Shown here: in pieces, positions 1-5,895 of the stretch | Position numbering within the stretch: the first letter of the stretch is position 1 | Layout: each line of letters begins with the position of its first letter | Assembly (NCBI RefSeq): GCF_019695415.1 | Contig: NZ_JAIFKJ010000529.1 | Coordinates: forward strand, 1-8,257 | Direction: 5' to 3' | DNA length: 8,257 nucleotides | Source of the DNA: Thiohalocapsa sp. | Lineage (GTDB): Bacteria > Pseudomonadota > Gammaproteobacteria > Chromatiales > Chromatiaceae | The notes under the pieces: model-generated | What the model was told of the DNA's origin: nothing | Databases searched by the model: none | What the model saw: the letters and a program-made list of their open reading frames with translations, nothing else | Position numbers and translations under genes: made by a program

Positions 1-303
1 TCTTGTACTTTTTGTGTGTTTTGTTTTTATGCGCCCGCCCCCTCCTCTATCCACCCCTCCCTATTCTGCGGCAGCGTCAGTTGTTTAGAAGGGACATACA
101 CCCTGGTGCCGGCACGTCCCGACGCCAGTTCGCCGGTGCAGTCCATGGACGGATGCCCACGCCCGGTCGGGCAGAGCGTACCCGACGAATAGGGGCAGGA
201 CACCGCTGCCATGGTGACAATGACCCACCGAATTGCGCTATCGTTTCCGGGGGGCGCAGCCATTGGTCACGACGCCATCATTAGATCGCAAGGGCAGGCA
301 AGC
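1..303. other. Gene-free left edge, upstream of the PAS-like gene
   Basis: I see no credible coding region here; the short open frames have no family resemblance and overlap each other. The first ~35 bases are T-rich on the plus strand, unlike the rest of the window, and could be the tail or promoter of something outside the left edge. Two perfect 10-bp palindromes are present, GTGCCGGCAC at 106-115 and GTCCATGGAC at 141-150. A 5-bp inverted repeat, GGGAC at 91-95 and GTCCC at 116-120, encloses the first. A GCCCG/CGGGC pair lies near 160-172. None has a following T-run, so I do not call a terminator. No convincing -35/-10 pair was found for the gene at 304. Confidence 0.5.
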
Positions 304-891
304 ATGCAGCTGTTCCAGCAGATCGATGCTCGCACCTTCGTGCACCGGGTCGATGCGCGGGGGCGCATCAGCCACGTGAACGCCGCCTGGCTCGACTTTG
401 GGGCCGAGAACGGCTGGCCCGTGACCGCTGCCGATGTCGTCGGTCGCCCGCTCATGGACAGCATCGCCGACGCGCAGCTGCGCTACCTCTACGGCCTGCT
501 GATGGCCCGGCTGCGGGCCGGGCACGGCCCCTTCCGGTTCCCTTACCGCTGTGACGCACCGGACTGCCGCCGTTTCATGGAGATGCAGATGCTGTATGAC
601 CAGGCCGCGCGGGAGATAGAGTTCCGCAGCCAGATTCTGCGCATCGAGCGGCGCCCAGAGCAGACCCTGCTAGACCCTCTCCACGCCACGGACGCACGCA
701 GCCTCGACCTCTGCAGCTGCTGCAAGCGCGTAAGCACCCGAAGCGGCTGGGTGGAGCTCGAGGACGCCGTCATGCGCCTGCGGCTGTTCGACAGCGACCG
801 CCTGCCGCAAGCGCACCACCGGGTCTGCCCGGCCTGCGCCGATGGCATCTCACACGCCGGTCATGCCCGCTGCAGCACTGGGGCTCACTGA
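304..891 (+). CDS. Small PAS-like protein with C-terminal CxxC/CPxC zinc-finger-like motif
   Basis: This is a 195-residue soluble protein with no signal peptide or membrane segment. Residues ~10-115 read like a PAS sensor fold: an opening strand (FVHRVDARGRI), then HVNAAWLDFGAENGW, then the VVGRPLMDSI stretch typical of PAS helices, and closing strands around FRFPYRCD and EIEFRSQILRI. Residues 137-178 carry C137-x2-C140-K, a tryptophan at 149, and H172-R-V-C175-P-A-C178. This resembles the CSYCKKI...W...SHGICPxC motif found at the end of many PAS and response-regulator proteins, probably a metal site. No enzymatic output domain is present, so a ligand- or redox-sensing adaptor role is inference only. 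The frame is open from an ATG at 211, but PAS similarity begins only after the ATG at 304, which has a weak purine-rich stretch upstream, so I chose 304. The stop lies 17 bp from the convergent cobC stop. Confidence 0.72.
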   Translation: MQLFQQIDARTFVHRVDARGRISHVNAAWLDFGAENGWPVTAADVVGRPLMDSIADAQLRYLYGLLMARLRAGHGPFRFPYRCDAPDCRRFMEMQMLYDQAAREIEFRSQILRIERRPEQTLLDPLHATDARSLDLCSCCKRVSTRSGWVELEDAVMRLRLFDSDRLPQAHHRVCPACADGISHAGHARCSTGAH

Positions 892-908
892 CTGGGGCCC
901 GCACTGCA

Positions 909-1484
909 TCACGCCCCATGCGCGACCAGGCTGGGCGCCCCACCGCCCGCCGGGAGCCGAATCCGGGTGCGGCACGCGTGGGGCACCTCCACCAGGAGAA
1001 GGGCCGGATCCGCCAAACCCAGCACGTCGCCCAGGATTGCTCGGATCACACCGCCGTGGGTCACCACCAGCGGATGGCGAGCGGGCCCGGCCATGATCTG
1101 CCCCCAGCCGACAGCGACGCGCGCACGGAAGGCCGCCAGCGGCTCGGCACCTGGCGGTGTGAAGGCCCCCGGATCGCGCCAGAAGGCGCTCAGATCCGCC
1201 GCCGGCAGCTCAGCGGCGGTGCGCCCCTCCCAGGTGCCGAAGTCGCGCTCGCGCAGCGTATCGAGCCGCGTCAGCGGCACCTGCAGCCGGACGGAGAGTG
1301 ACTCGGCGAAGTCGGCGCAGCGCCGCGCCGGTGAGCACAGTACTGCGTCCCAACGCCCAACCGCCGCGTCCGCGTCGGTGGCGGCCTCCAGCTGTGCCCA
1401 GCCTGCCGCCGTCAGCGGGTCATCGCGGACGCCACGGAAACAGGCTCCGCCGGCGGCCTCGCCATGGCGCAGCAGGTCCGCCAT
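909..1484 (-). CDS. cobC: Alpha-ribazole phosphatase (histidine phosphatase family)
   Basis: This 191-residue protein should remove the 5'-phosphate from alpha-ribazole 5'-phosphate (or adenosylcobalamin 5'-phosphate) in nucleotide-loop assembly. It opens with MADLLRHGEA, the phosphoglycerate-mutase-like RHG signature, with nucleophile H7. The FRGVRDDPLTAAGWAQ stretch is typical of CobC. The acid Glu is probably E79 in RERDFGTWEG, and the second histidine is H143 in VVTHGG. Length fits the family (~190-200). The frame extends upstream to an ATG at 1511 (nine extra residues) and to 1910 inside cobT. I chose 1484 because homologues begin a few residues before RHG; neither start has a strong Shine-Dalgarno sequence. 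It is last in the operon, 16 bp (from 1511) or 43 bp (from 1484) after the cobT stop. The general fold also covers phosphoglycerate mutases, but the DLLRHG..GG..FRG pattern and cobT/cobU context favour CobC. Confidence 0.9.
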   Translation of the reverse strand: MADLLRHGEAAGGACFRGVRDDPLTAAGWAQLEAATDADAAVGRWDAVLCSPARRCADFAESLSVRLQVPLTRLDTLRERDFGTWEGRTAAELPAADLSAFWRDPGAFTPPGAEPLAAFRARVAVGWGQIMAGPARHPLVVTHGGVIRAILGDVLGLADPALLLVEVPHACRTRIRLPAGGGAPSLVAHGA

Positions 1485-1527
1485 ACGCTGCACCGCTTCG
1501 CCGTAGGTCATGGACGCACTGACGCCA

Positions 1528-2583
1528 TCAGCCGCCCTCGGCGACGCCGGCCTCGGCGAAAGTAGCCATGCCGTTGTGCAGCGCGCAGGCCAGCCGCAGC
1601 AAGGGGACGGCCGCTGCGGCGCCGCTCCCCTCCCCGAGGCGCATACCGAGATCCAGTAATGCACCGCCGCCAAGGGCGTCCAGTATGGCAGCATGGCCTG
1701 GCTCGGCCGAACGATGCGACAGTACGAGCCAGGCCTCAGCACCGCAGCAGAGCCGAACTGCGGCGAGCGCCGCGGCGCCGCTGATGAAGCCGTCCACCAA
1801 GGCCGGCAGACCGCGCTGTGCGCAGGCGACATAGGCACCCGCGAGCGCTGCGATCTCGAAGCCGCCCACCCGAGCGAGCGCTGCCGCCGGGTCAGCGAGC
1901 GCGCCGGCATGCAGGGTCAGTGCGCGCTCAATGACCGCCGCTTTGTAAGCCACACCCGCTGCGTCGAGCCCGGTGCCGGGCCCGACGAGGTCCGCCGGAC
2001 GCGCATCCAACAGGGCGCAGGCCAGGGCCGTGGCCGCCGTGGTGTTGCCGATACCCATCTCACCGCCGATGAACAGGTCGGCGCCGCCCGCCAGCGCTCG
2101 ATCCACCGCTGCAGCGCCCGCGGCCAGTGCCTGGGCCAGCTCGCCCTCGGTCATGGCCGGGCCCGTGGTGAAGTCCGCCGTACCGGCGCCTAGGACAGCA
2201 TCGCGCACCAGCGGATGCTGCTGCATCGGCGCCACAGTGCCTAGATTCACCAGCTCCAAGCGCGCCCCCAGCTCGCGCGCGAGGACAGAGATGGTGGCCC
2301 CGCCGGCCGCCATGTTGGCCACCATCTGCGCGGTCACGGCCTGCGGGAAGGCCGAAACGCCGGTGCCGGCCACCCCGTGATCGGCGGCGAACACTGTGAT
2401 CCATATTCGATCCACCCCAGGCCGCGATCGGCGCTGCAGGCCGGCAAGACGCACCGCCAGCGCCTCTAGGGCACCGAGGGCACCGGGCGGCTTGGTGAGC
2501 TGCGCCTGGTGCGCAGCAGCGTCTGCGTTGGCGCCGGCATCCGGCACCGACGCAGCGTGGCGGAACCAATCTTCTTGGGTCAT
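1528..2583 (-). CDS. cobT: Nicotinate-nucleotide--dimethylbenzimidazole phosphoribosyltransferase
   Basis: This 351-residue cytoplasmic enzyme transfers phosphoribose from nicotinate mononucleotide to dimethylbenzimidazole (or another base), giving alpha-ribazole phosphate for the lower ligand of cobalamin. Length matches the family (~350). Visible signatures are LTKPPGALGALE (residues 29-40), FAADHGVAGTGVSAFP (65-80), GGEMGIGNTT (173-182), LSHRSAEPGH (288-297) and RLGEGSGAA (315-323). E318 in the last motif corresponds to the catalytic Glu317 of Salmonella CobT, and E175 to Glu174, by motif position. Its ATG overlaps the cobU stop (ATGA, 2580-2583), so translation is probably coupled to cobU. 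An AAGGA within the end of cobU lies 8 nt before this ATG and serves as ribosome binding site. No key residue appears missing. Identification is secure; which base it prefers cannot be told from sequence. Confidence 0.97.
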   Translation of the reverse strand: MTQEDWFRHAASVPDAGANADAAAHQAQLTKPPGALGALEALAVRLAGLQRRSRPGVDRIWITVFAADHGVAGTGVSAFPQAVTAQMVANMAAGGATISVLARELGARLELVNLGTVAPMQQHPLVRDAVLGAGTADFTTGPAMTEGELAQALAAGAAAVDRALAGGADLFIGGEMGIGNTTAATALACALLDARPADLVGPGTGLDAAGVAYKAAVIERALTLHAGALADPAAALARVGGFEIAALAGAYVACAQRGLPALVDGFISGAAALAAVRLCCGAEAWLVLSHRSAEPGHAAILDALGGGALLDLGMRLGEGSGAAAAVPLLRLACALHNGMATFAEAGVAEGG

Positions 2584-3116
2584 GGGTTAGATCCTTCGAG
2601 CGCAGGCCCCTTGAGCGCCAGCGGCAGCCCGGCGGCGGTGAGATAGACGGCATGGCAGCCCGCGGCGAGCTGCTGGTGCAGGCTGCCGGCCAGGTCGCAA
2701 TAGCGCCTCGCCAGCGCGTTCATGGGGATCACGCCCAAGTTGGTCTCATTGCCGACGAATATGACGCGCCCGGGCAGCTCCGGCAGGAGCGGCGGCAGCG
2801 CGGCGAGCTCGCGCTGCAGACGCGGCTCGTCCTCTGCCCAGAGGAGGTTGCTGAGCCAGAGCGTGAGGCACTCCACCAGCACGCAGCGATCGGAGGCAGC
2901 CTCCCGGCGCAAGATATCCACCAGTGCCAGCGGCTCCTCCACCAAGCGCCAGTGCGACGGGCGGCGCTCGCGGTGCGCGGCGATGCGGGCAATCATCTCA
3001 TCATCGGACGGCCTGGCGGTGGCCACGTAGGTGACCGCGAGGCCCGACTCGCGGGCCAGGCGCTCGGCGAGGCGGCTCTTCCCGGAGCGCACGCCGCCCA
3101 AGATCAGGGTATGCAT
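2580..3116 (-). CDS. cobU: Bifunctional adenosylcobinamide kinase / adenosylcobinamide-phosphate guanylyltransferase
   Basis: This 178-residue enzyme (CobU in enterics, CobP in pseudomonads) phosphorylates adenosylcobinamide and then transfers GMP from GTP, yielding adenosylcobinamide-GDP for CobS. It starts with MHTLILGGVRSGKS, whose P-loop occupies residues 7-14. ARIAAHRERRPSHW contains H48, matching the guanylylated histidine (His46 in Salmonella CobU). VECLTLWLSNLLW and VGNETNLGVIPMNALARRYCDLAG complete the family pattern. Length is normal. The stop overlaps the cobT start by 4 bp. The start is fixed by the P-loop position, but no Shine-Dalgarno sequence is evident: the upstream bases belong to a heptamer repeat element that reaches to within ~6 bp of the ATG. 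Expression may depend on read-through from btuB. The NETN wording replaces the commoner NEVG, within what the family appears to tolerate. Confidence 0.96.
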   Translation of the reverse strand: MHTLILGGVRSGKSRLAERLARESGLAVTYVATARPSDDEMIARIAAHRERRPSHWRLVEEPLALVDILRREAASDRCVLVECLTLWLSNLLWAEDEPRLQRELAALPPLLPELPGRVIFVGNETNLGVIPMNALARRYCDLAGSLHQQLAAGCHAVYLTAAGLPLALKGPALEGSNP

Positions 3117-3254
3117 GACACTGGAGTCTCGAGTATCGAGTATCGAGTTGCGAGTTGCGAGTTGCGAGGGTTTTGGTTCGATTGATGAGGTGCGGCGAGC
3201 GAAGCGCGCAGCGCCGACTCAGCACCTGGCACCTCGCACCTCGCACCTCCACAC
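3117..3254. repeat. Heptamer inverted-repeat element filling the btuB-cobU gap
   Basis: The left arm (3123-3171) consists of seven 7-bp units: ggagtct, cgagtat twice, cgagttg three times, then cgagggt; CGAG recurs exactly at 3130, 3137, 3144, 3151, 3158 and 3165. The right arm (3216-3250) has units gactcag, cacctgg, cacctcg twice, cacctcc, with CACCT at 3223, 3230, 3237 and 3244. The right units are the reverse complement of the left family with one change per unit (GAGTTGC versus GAGGTGC). An extra GAGGTGC at 3187-3193 complements the right arm exactly, and CGGCG at 3193-3197 pairs with CGCCG at 3212-3216. In the btuB-cobU transcript the arms could pair as three 7-bp repeats with one G-A mismatch each, capped by a GC-rich hairpin. 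No U-run follows, so a simple terminator is unlikely. Its nature (slippage product, REP-like element or processing signal) is unknown. Confidence 0.88.
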
Positions 3255-5183
3255 TCAATCAGGCGCATAGCGCAGGGTCACATACAGCCCGCGGCCCGGC
3301 TGATTGTAATAGGCGACCGTCTCGTACTCCTGATCGAAGACGTTTTCCAGCCGCGCCTGAATCTGCAGCGCGTCGCTGAAGGCATAGGATGCACGCAGGT
3401 CGAGCAGGCTGTAGCCGTCCAGGCGCACGCTGTTGGCCGGGTCATCGAATCGCCGCCCGGCGGCGAAAAAGCTGGCCCCTAGCCCGACCCGGCCGAAGCG
3501 GCGATCCAGGTCCAGCCGGAAGGTCTGCTCCGGCCTGCGCGCCAAAAGGTTGCCGTCGTCGGCGCCGGCCGATTCGTTGCGCGGGTCGAGCAGCGTGAGG
3601 TTGGCGCTGATGTCGGTTGCAAGTATCCGCCCGAAGGTCACAGCCTCCAGGCCGCGGATACGCGCCCGGTCGAGATTCTCGGCGGCAAAGGTCGGCGGTA
3701 CCAGCGTGATGAGGTCGTCGATGTGAGTCTCGAAGAGATTGAGCGACCAGTCCATGGGCCCGATGCGCCCGGCGAAACCTAGCTCGGCGCTGCGGGATTC
3801 CTCCGGCTCCAGGTCCGGATTGCCGCCGGCGAAAAAGGCGTCGCCGGGATAGTAGAGGTCGTTGAAGGTGGGCGCGGTGAAGGCGGTGCCATAGGCGGCG
3901 GTGATGCGCAGGTCCGGCGCGACGTCAAAACCGAGCACGACGTCGCCCGTGGTATGACCACCGAACTGCTCGTTGTCATCGTAGCGCAGGCTCGCCTTGA
4001 TCGCGGCGGGACCGAACCAACCCTGATACTCGCCGAAGACGCCGATGTTGTCGCGGCTGTCCACAGCGTAGTCCACGTCGCTGGCGACCATGTCGCGCAG
4101 GTAGTCCACCCCGGCGGTGACCAAGTGCTTGCCGCCGAAGGCAAGGTCGTTCTGCAGACTCAGGCTGTCGCGCCGGGTATCGAAGCGGCTGGCGAAGGCG
4201 CCGTCTCTGAAGTTGCGCTGCTCGTCCCAGCTCCGCCCTGCGGAAAGCCTGAGGTCCCAAAGGTCCAGCGGGCGCAGGCGCACAGTCAGACCTGCCACCT
4301 GCTGCATATTCCGCGCCTCGTTCTGGAAGGCGCCGTCGTAGTCCACATCCGTCTCGGCGCGCAGGAATGAGGCGTCGACGCTGAACCGCTCGGAGACGTC
4401 GTAGCCGGCGCTGGCGCTGACACCCTGATTGGCGTAACCGTCAGCATCCGGCTCGTCCGTGCCGCAGCCGTCGAAGTACGGGAAGCCGCGTCCGGCGCAG
4501 GCATCGAAGCCCCGACTCTGATCAAAGTTGCCGGCGACACTGAAGCGCCCCTGCTCGCCGCCGCCGCGGATGCCGCCGGCGATGCCGGCCGTCTGATACC
4601 GCCCGGCGCTGAGGCTGCCGAAGGCTTGCAGCGGCCCGCCGCCGCGGCGGGTGAAGACCTGCACCACGCCGCCCGCGGCCTCCGAGCCATAGAGGCTGGA
4701 GCGCGGGCCGCGCACCACCTCGATGCGCTCGATCTGATCCACCGGCAGATTCTGAAACTCGGTCTGCCCCGTGGTTGCGGAGCCGACCTTGATGCCGTCC
4801 ACCAGAAACAAGACCTGATTGGGATTGGTGCCGCGCAGATACAAGCTCGCGACCCGCCCCGGCCCACCGAAGCTTGCCATGGAGATGCCAGGCAGGCCCC
4901 GCAGCAGGTCCAGGGTGCTGCGCGCCTGGGAGCGCTCGATGTCCTCTCGGGTGACGACGCTGACGGGCGCCAGGGTGGCATCCGCGGTTTCGGCGGTTCG
5001 GGTGGCCGTGACCACCACGGGATCCACCTCGCTCACAGCATCGACGAAGCCCGCATCCGGGGCGGAATCGGCGTCAGTCGCGGCACTCGCCGTGCCGGAT
5101 GTTGTGAGCGACAGCAGCGACGCTGCCACGAGCAGACCGCCGCGGCGCCGATGCCGCAGAGGCTTTTCTGGTCGACGTGTCAT
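3255..5183 (-). CDS. btuB: TonB-dependent outer-membrane vitamin B12 receptor
   Basis: This 642-residue precursor imports cobalamin or other corrinoids across the outer membrane using TonB energy. The N-terminus is basic (RRPEKPLRHRRR), followed by a hydrophobic stretch and a probable signal-peptidase site after TASA (residue ~34). A TonB box, DPVVVTA, is at 54-60. The plug domain (~70-180) contains VVTREDIERSQ, LRGLPGIS, LRGTNPNQVLFLVDG (116-130) and IERIEVVRGPRSSLYGSEAAGGVV. The remainder is a beta-barrel, with FTAPTFNDLYYPG, GNPDLEPEES and a C-terminal LENVFDQEYETVAYYNQPGRG closely recalling E. coli BtuB. An acidic extracellular-type segment with two cysteines (ACAGRGFPYFDGCGTDEPDADGY) might bind Ca2+ or form a disulfide, which is inference. 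The last residues are RYAPD rather than ending in an aromatic. The ATG at 5183 follows GAGAGG by 6 nt and yields a proper signal peptide; the longer frame to 5381 runs through riboswitch leader. First gene of the operon. Confidence 0.96.
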   Translation of the reverse strand: MTRRPEKPLRHRRRGGLLVAASLLSLTTSGTASAATDADSAPDAGFVDAVSEVDPVVVTATRTAETADATLAPVSVVTREDIERSQARSTLDLLRGLPGISMASFGGPGRVASLYLRGTNPNQVLFLVDGIKVGSATTGQTEFQNLPVDQIERIEVVRGPRSSLYGSEAAGGVVQVFTRRGGGPLQAFGSLSAGRYQTAGIAGGIRGGGEQGRFSVAGNFDQSRGFDACAGRGFPYFDGCGTDEPDADGYANQGVSASAGYDVSERFSVDASFLRAETDVDYDGAFQNEARNMQQVAGLTVRLRPLDLWDLRLSAGRSWDEQRNFRDGAFASRFDTRRDSLSLQNDLAFGGKHLVTAGVDYLRDMVASDVDYAVDSRDNIGVFGEYQGWFGPAAIKASLRYDDNEQFGGHTTGDVVLGFDVAPDLRITAAYGTAFTAPTFNDLYYPGDAFFAGGNPDLEPEESRSAELGFAGRIGPMDWSLNLFETHIDDLITLVPPTFAAENLDRARIRGLEAVTFGRILATDISANLTLLDPRNESAGADDGNLLARRPEQTFRLDLDRRFGRVGLGASFFAAGRRFDDPANSVRLDGYSLLDLRASYAFSDALQIQARLENVFDQEYETVAYYNQPGRGLYVTLRYAPD

Positions 5184-5189
5184 GCAATA

Positions 5190-5245
5190 CCTCTCGACTC
5201 CCCGCTCACCCGCTGGGGATTTCGGTGAATTCAAGCGCCGAGAGG
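5190..5245 (-). promoter_or_regulatory. btuB ribosome binding site with predicted sequestering stem
   Basis: On the minus strand the btuB Shine-Dalgarno region reads CGAGAGG (5196 down to 5190), 6 nt before the ATG at 5183. A perfect reverse complement, CCTCTCG, lies upstream at 5245-5239. The two can pair over 7 bp, and a G-U pair is possible at each end. The loop between them holds a second hairpin, GGGG at 5215-5218 with CCCC at 5200-5203 extended by GC pairs past one bulge. The CCTCTC segment can instead sit in the loop of a small CGCC/GGCG hairpin, giving two exclusive states. This is the architecture expected of a translation-controlling riboswitch expression platform. The pairing is seen in the sequence; the switching role is inference. 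Confidence 0.55.
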
Positions 5246-5383
5246 CGGCGGGCGGCGTGGGCGATGGACGAGGCAGGACGCACAAGGCGGCGGCCCGGAG
5301 ATGCGGACGCGACCGATTGCTGCGGCGGACACACGAGCGGCACCGGCACGCCGGCACCGCCCACCGCGACGCCGCGAGCAACC

Positions 5384-5670
5384 GTTGGGCCGGTATCCGG
5401 GCTCACGAGCTGGGAGGCGGACCTGGCGACCCAGGGGAGCCTGGGGGCCTTGACTCGCGCGTCCCGGCCGCGACGCCTTCCCGCGGCCCAGCTGGCCACA
5501 GTGGCATGTGTCGCGGCGCGACTCGCCTACCGTTGCGGGGGCAGCGCCGGCATCACGGGCGGACGATGGAGGCAACGACTGCCTGCTGAAACCGACCACT
5601 GCGTTGAACCGGCTTCCCGTTCAACCCCGCCACCGCACAACGGCTGCGTGCGGCCGGGGCACCCATCGGA
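5384..5670 (-). promoter_or_regulatory. Cobalamin riboswitch aptamer upstream of btuB
   Basis: Read on the minus strand, the conserved blocks of the cobalamin (B12 element, Rfam RF00174) aptamer appear in order. They are GATGGGTGCCCC (start near 5667), GGGGTTGAACGGGAAGCCGGT (5628 to 5608, broken here only for display as one block), GATGCCGGCG then CTGCCCCCGCAACGGTAG (5544 to 5527), GCCACT (5505 to 5500), GGGAAGGC (5482 to 5475), and AGCCCGGATACCGGCC (5403 to 5388), the B12-box position. CCCC (5659-5656) can pair with GGGG (5628-5625). A perfect 8-bp stem joins 5510-5517 with 5467-5474, and a 6-bp hairpin lies at 5430-5445. Binding of cobalamin should lower expression of btuB and, if co-transcribed, cobUTC. 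About 51 nt (5557-5607) interrupt the P4 loop, which is unusual. About 200 nt of expression platform separate the aptamer from the btuB start. Confidence 0.9.
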
Positions 5671-5895
5671 AAGCGCGAATATTCTGATGTTTTTGCGTCA
5701 CGCACCGCAACCTGTGCACCTGATGCGTGTCAACTTTGGGCGGCATTTGACTCTTAGACGTGCTGGGACGTTGGTCGCCCGCCCACGACGAAAATGCGGC
5801 CCGGCCCTAACGCAGGCGGGACGACGGAGTTCGGCCGCGGCAATGGCGTACAATTCGACGGATCCCGCTGGAAACAACGCTCAGAGCAGTCCCTA
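5671..5895. other. Divergent promoter region between btuB leader and cheB-cheR gene
   Basis: This 225-bp gap must hold the promoters of two divergent units. For the btuB side (minus strand), AGAATATT at 5685-5678 is a plausible -10-like sequence placing transcription start just before the aptamer at ~5670, but its best upstream partner, TTGCGG at 5710-5705, is weak and 19 nt away. A perfect TTGACA lies at 5733-5728 without a -10 at normal spacing. TTGCG at 5693-5697 and CGCAA at 5706-5710 form a 5-bp inverted repeat that could be an operator. For the plus-strand gene, TACAAT at 5849-5854 resembles a -10 box but lacks a good -35. None of these is certain. Confidence 0.35.
5849..5854 (+). promoter_or_regulatory. 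Possible -10 box for the cheB-cheR-PAS gene
   Basis: TACAAT differs from the sigma-70 -10 consensus at one base and lies 41 bp before the ATG at 5896. No recognisable -35 hexamer occurs 16-18 bp upstream (the bases there are GGAGTT), and there is no extended -10 TGn, so this is a weak proposal. Confidence 0.2.

Noticed and set aside
211..303. Earlier ATG (211) for the PAS-like gene
   Set aside because: The added 31 residues show no PAS similarity and there is no ribosome site before 211; it cannot be fully excluded.
871..911. Bidirectional terminator between the PAS-like gene and cobC
   Set aside because: TGCAG/CTGCA arms and a duplicated ACTGGGGC are present, but the possible stem is weak and interrupted and there is no T-run on either side.
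967..1506. Plus-strand 179-codon frame opposite cobC
   Set aside because: Composition rich in Arg, Ser, Ala and Pro, typical of a shadow frame; cobC motifs on the other strand explain the region.
1485..1910. N-terminal extension of the cobC frame to an ATG at 1910
   Set aside because: It runs antiparallel-free but same-strand through cobT in another frame and encodes a low-complexity arginine, serine and proline-rich stretch; phosphatase similarity starts at MADLLRHG.
3123..3250. CRISPR array
   Set aside because: Units are 7 bp and contiguous with no unique spacers, and no cas gene is nearby.
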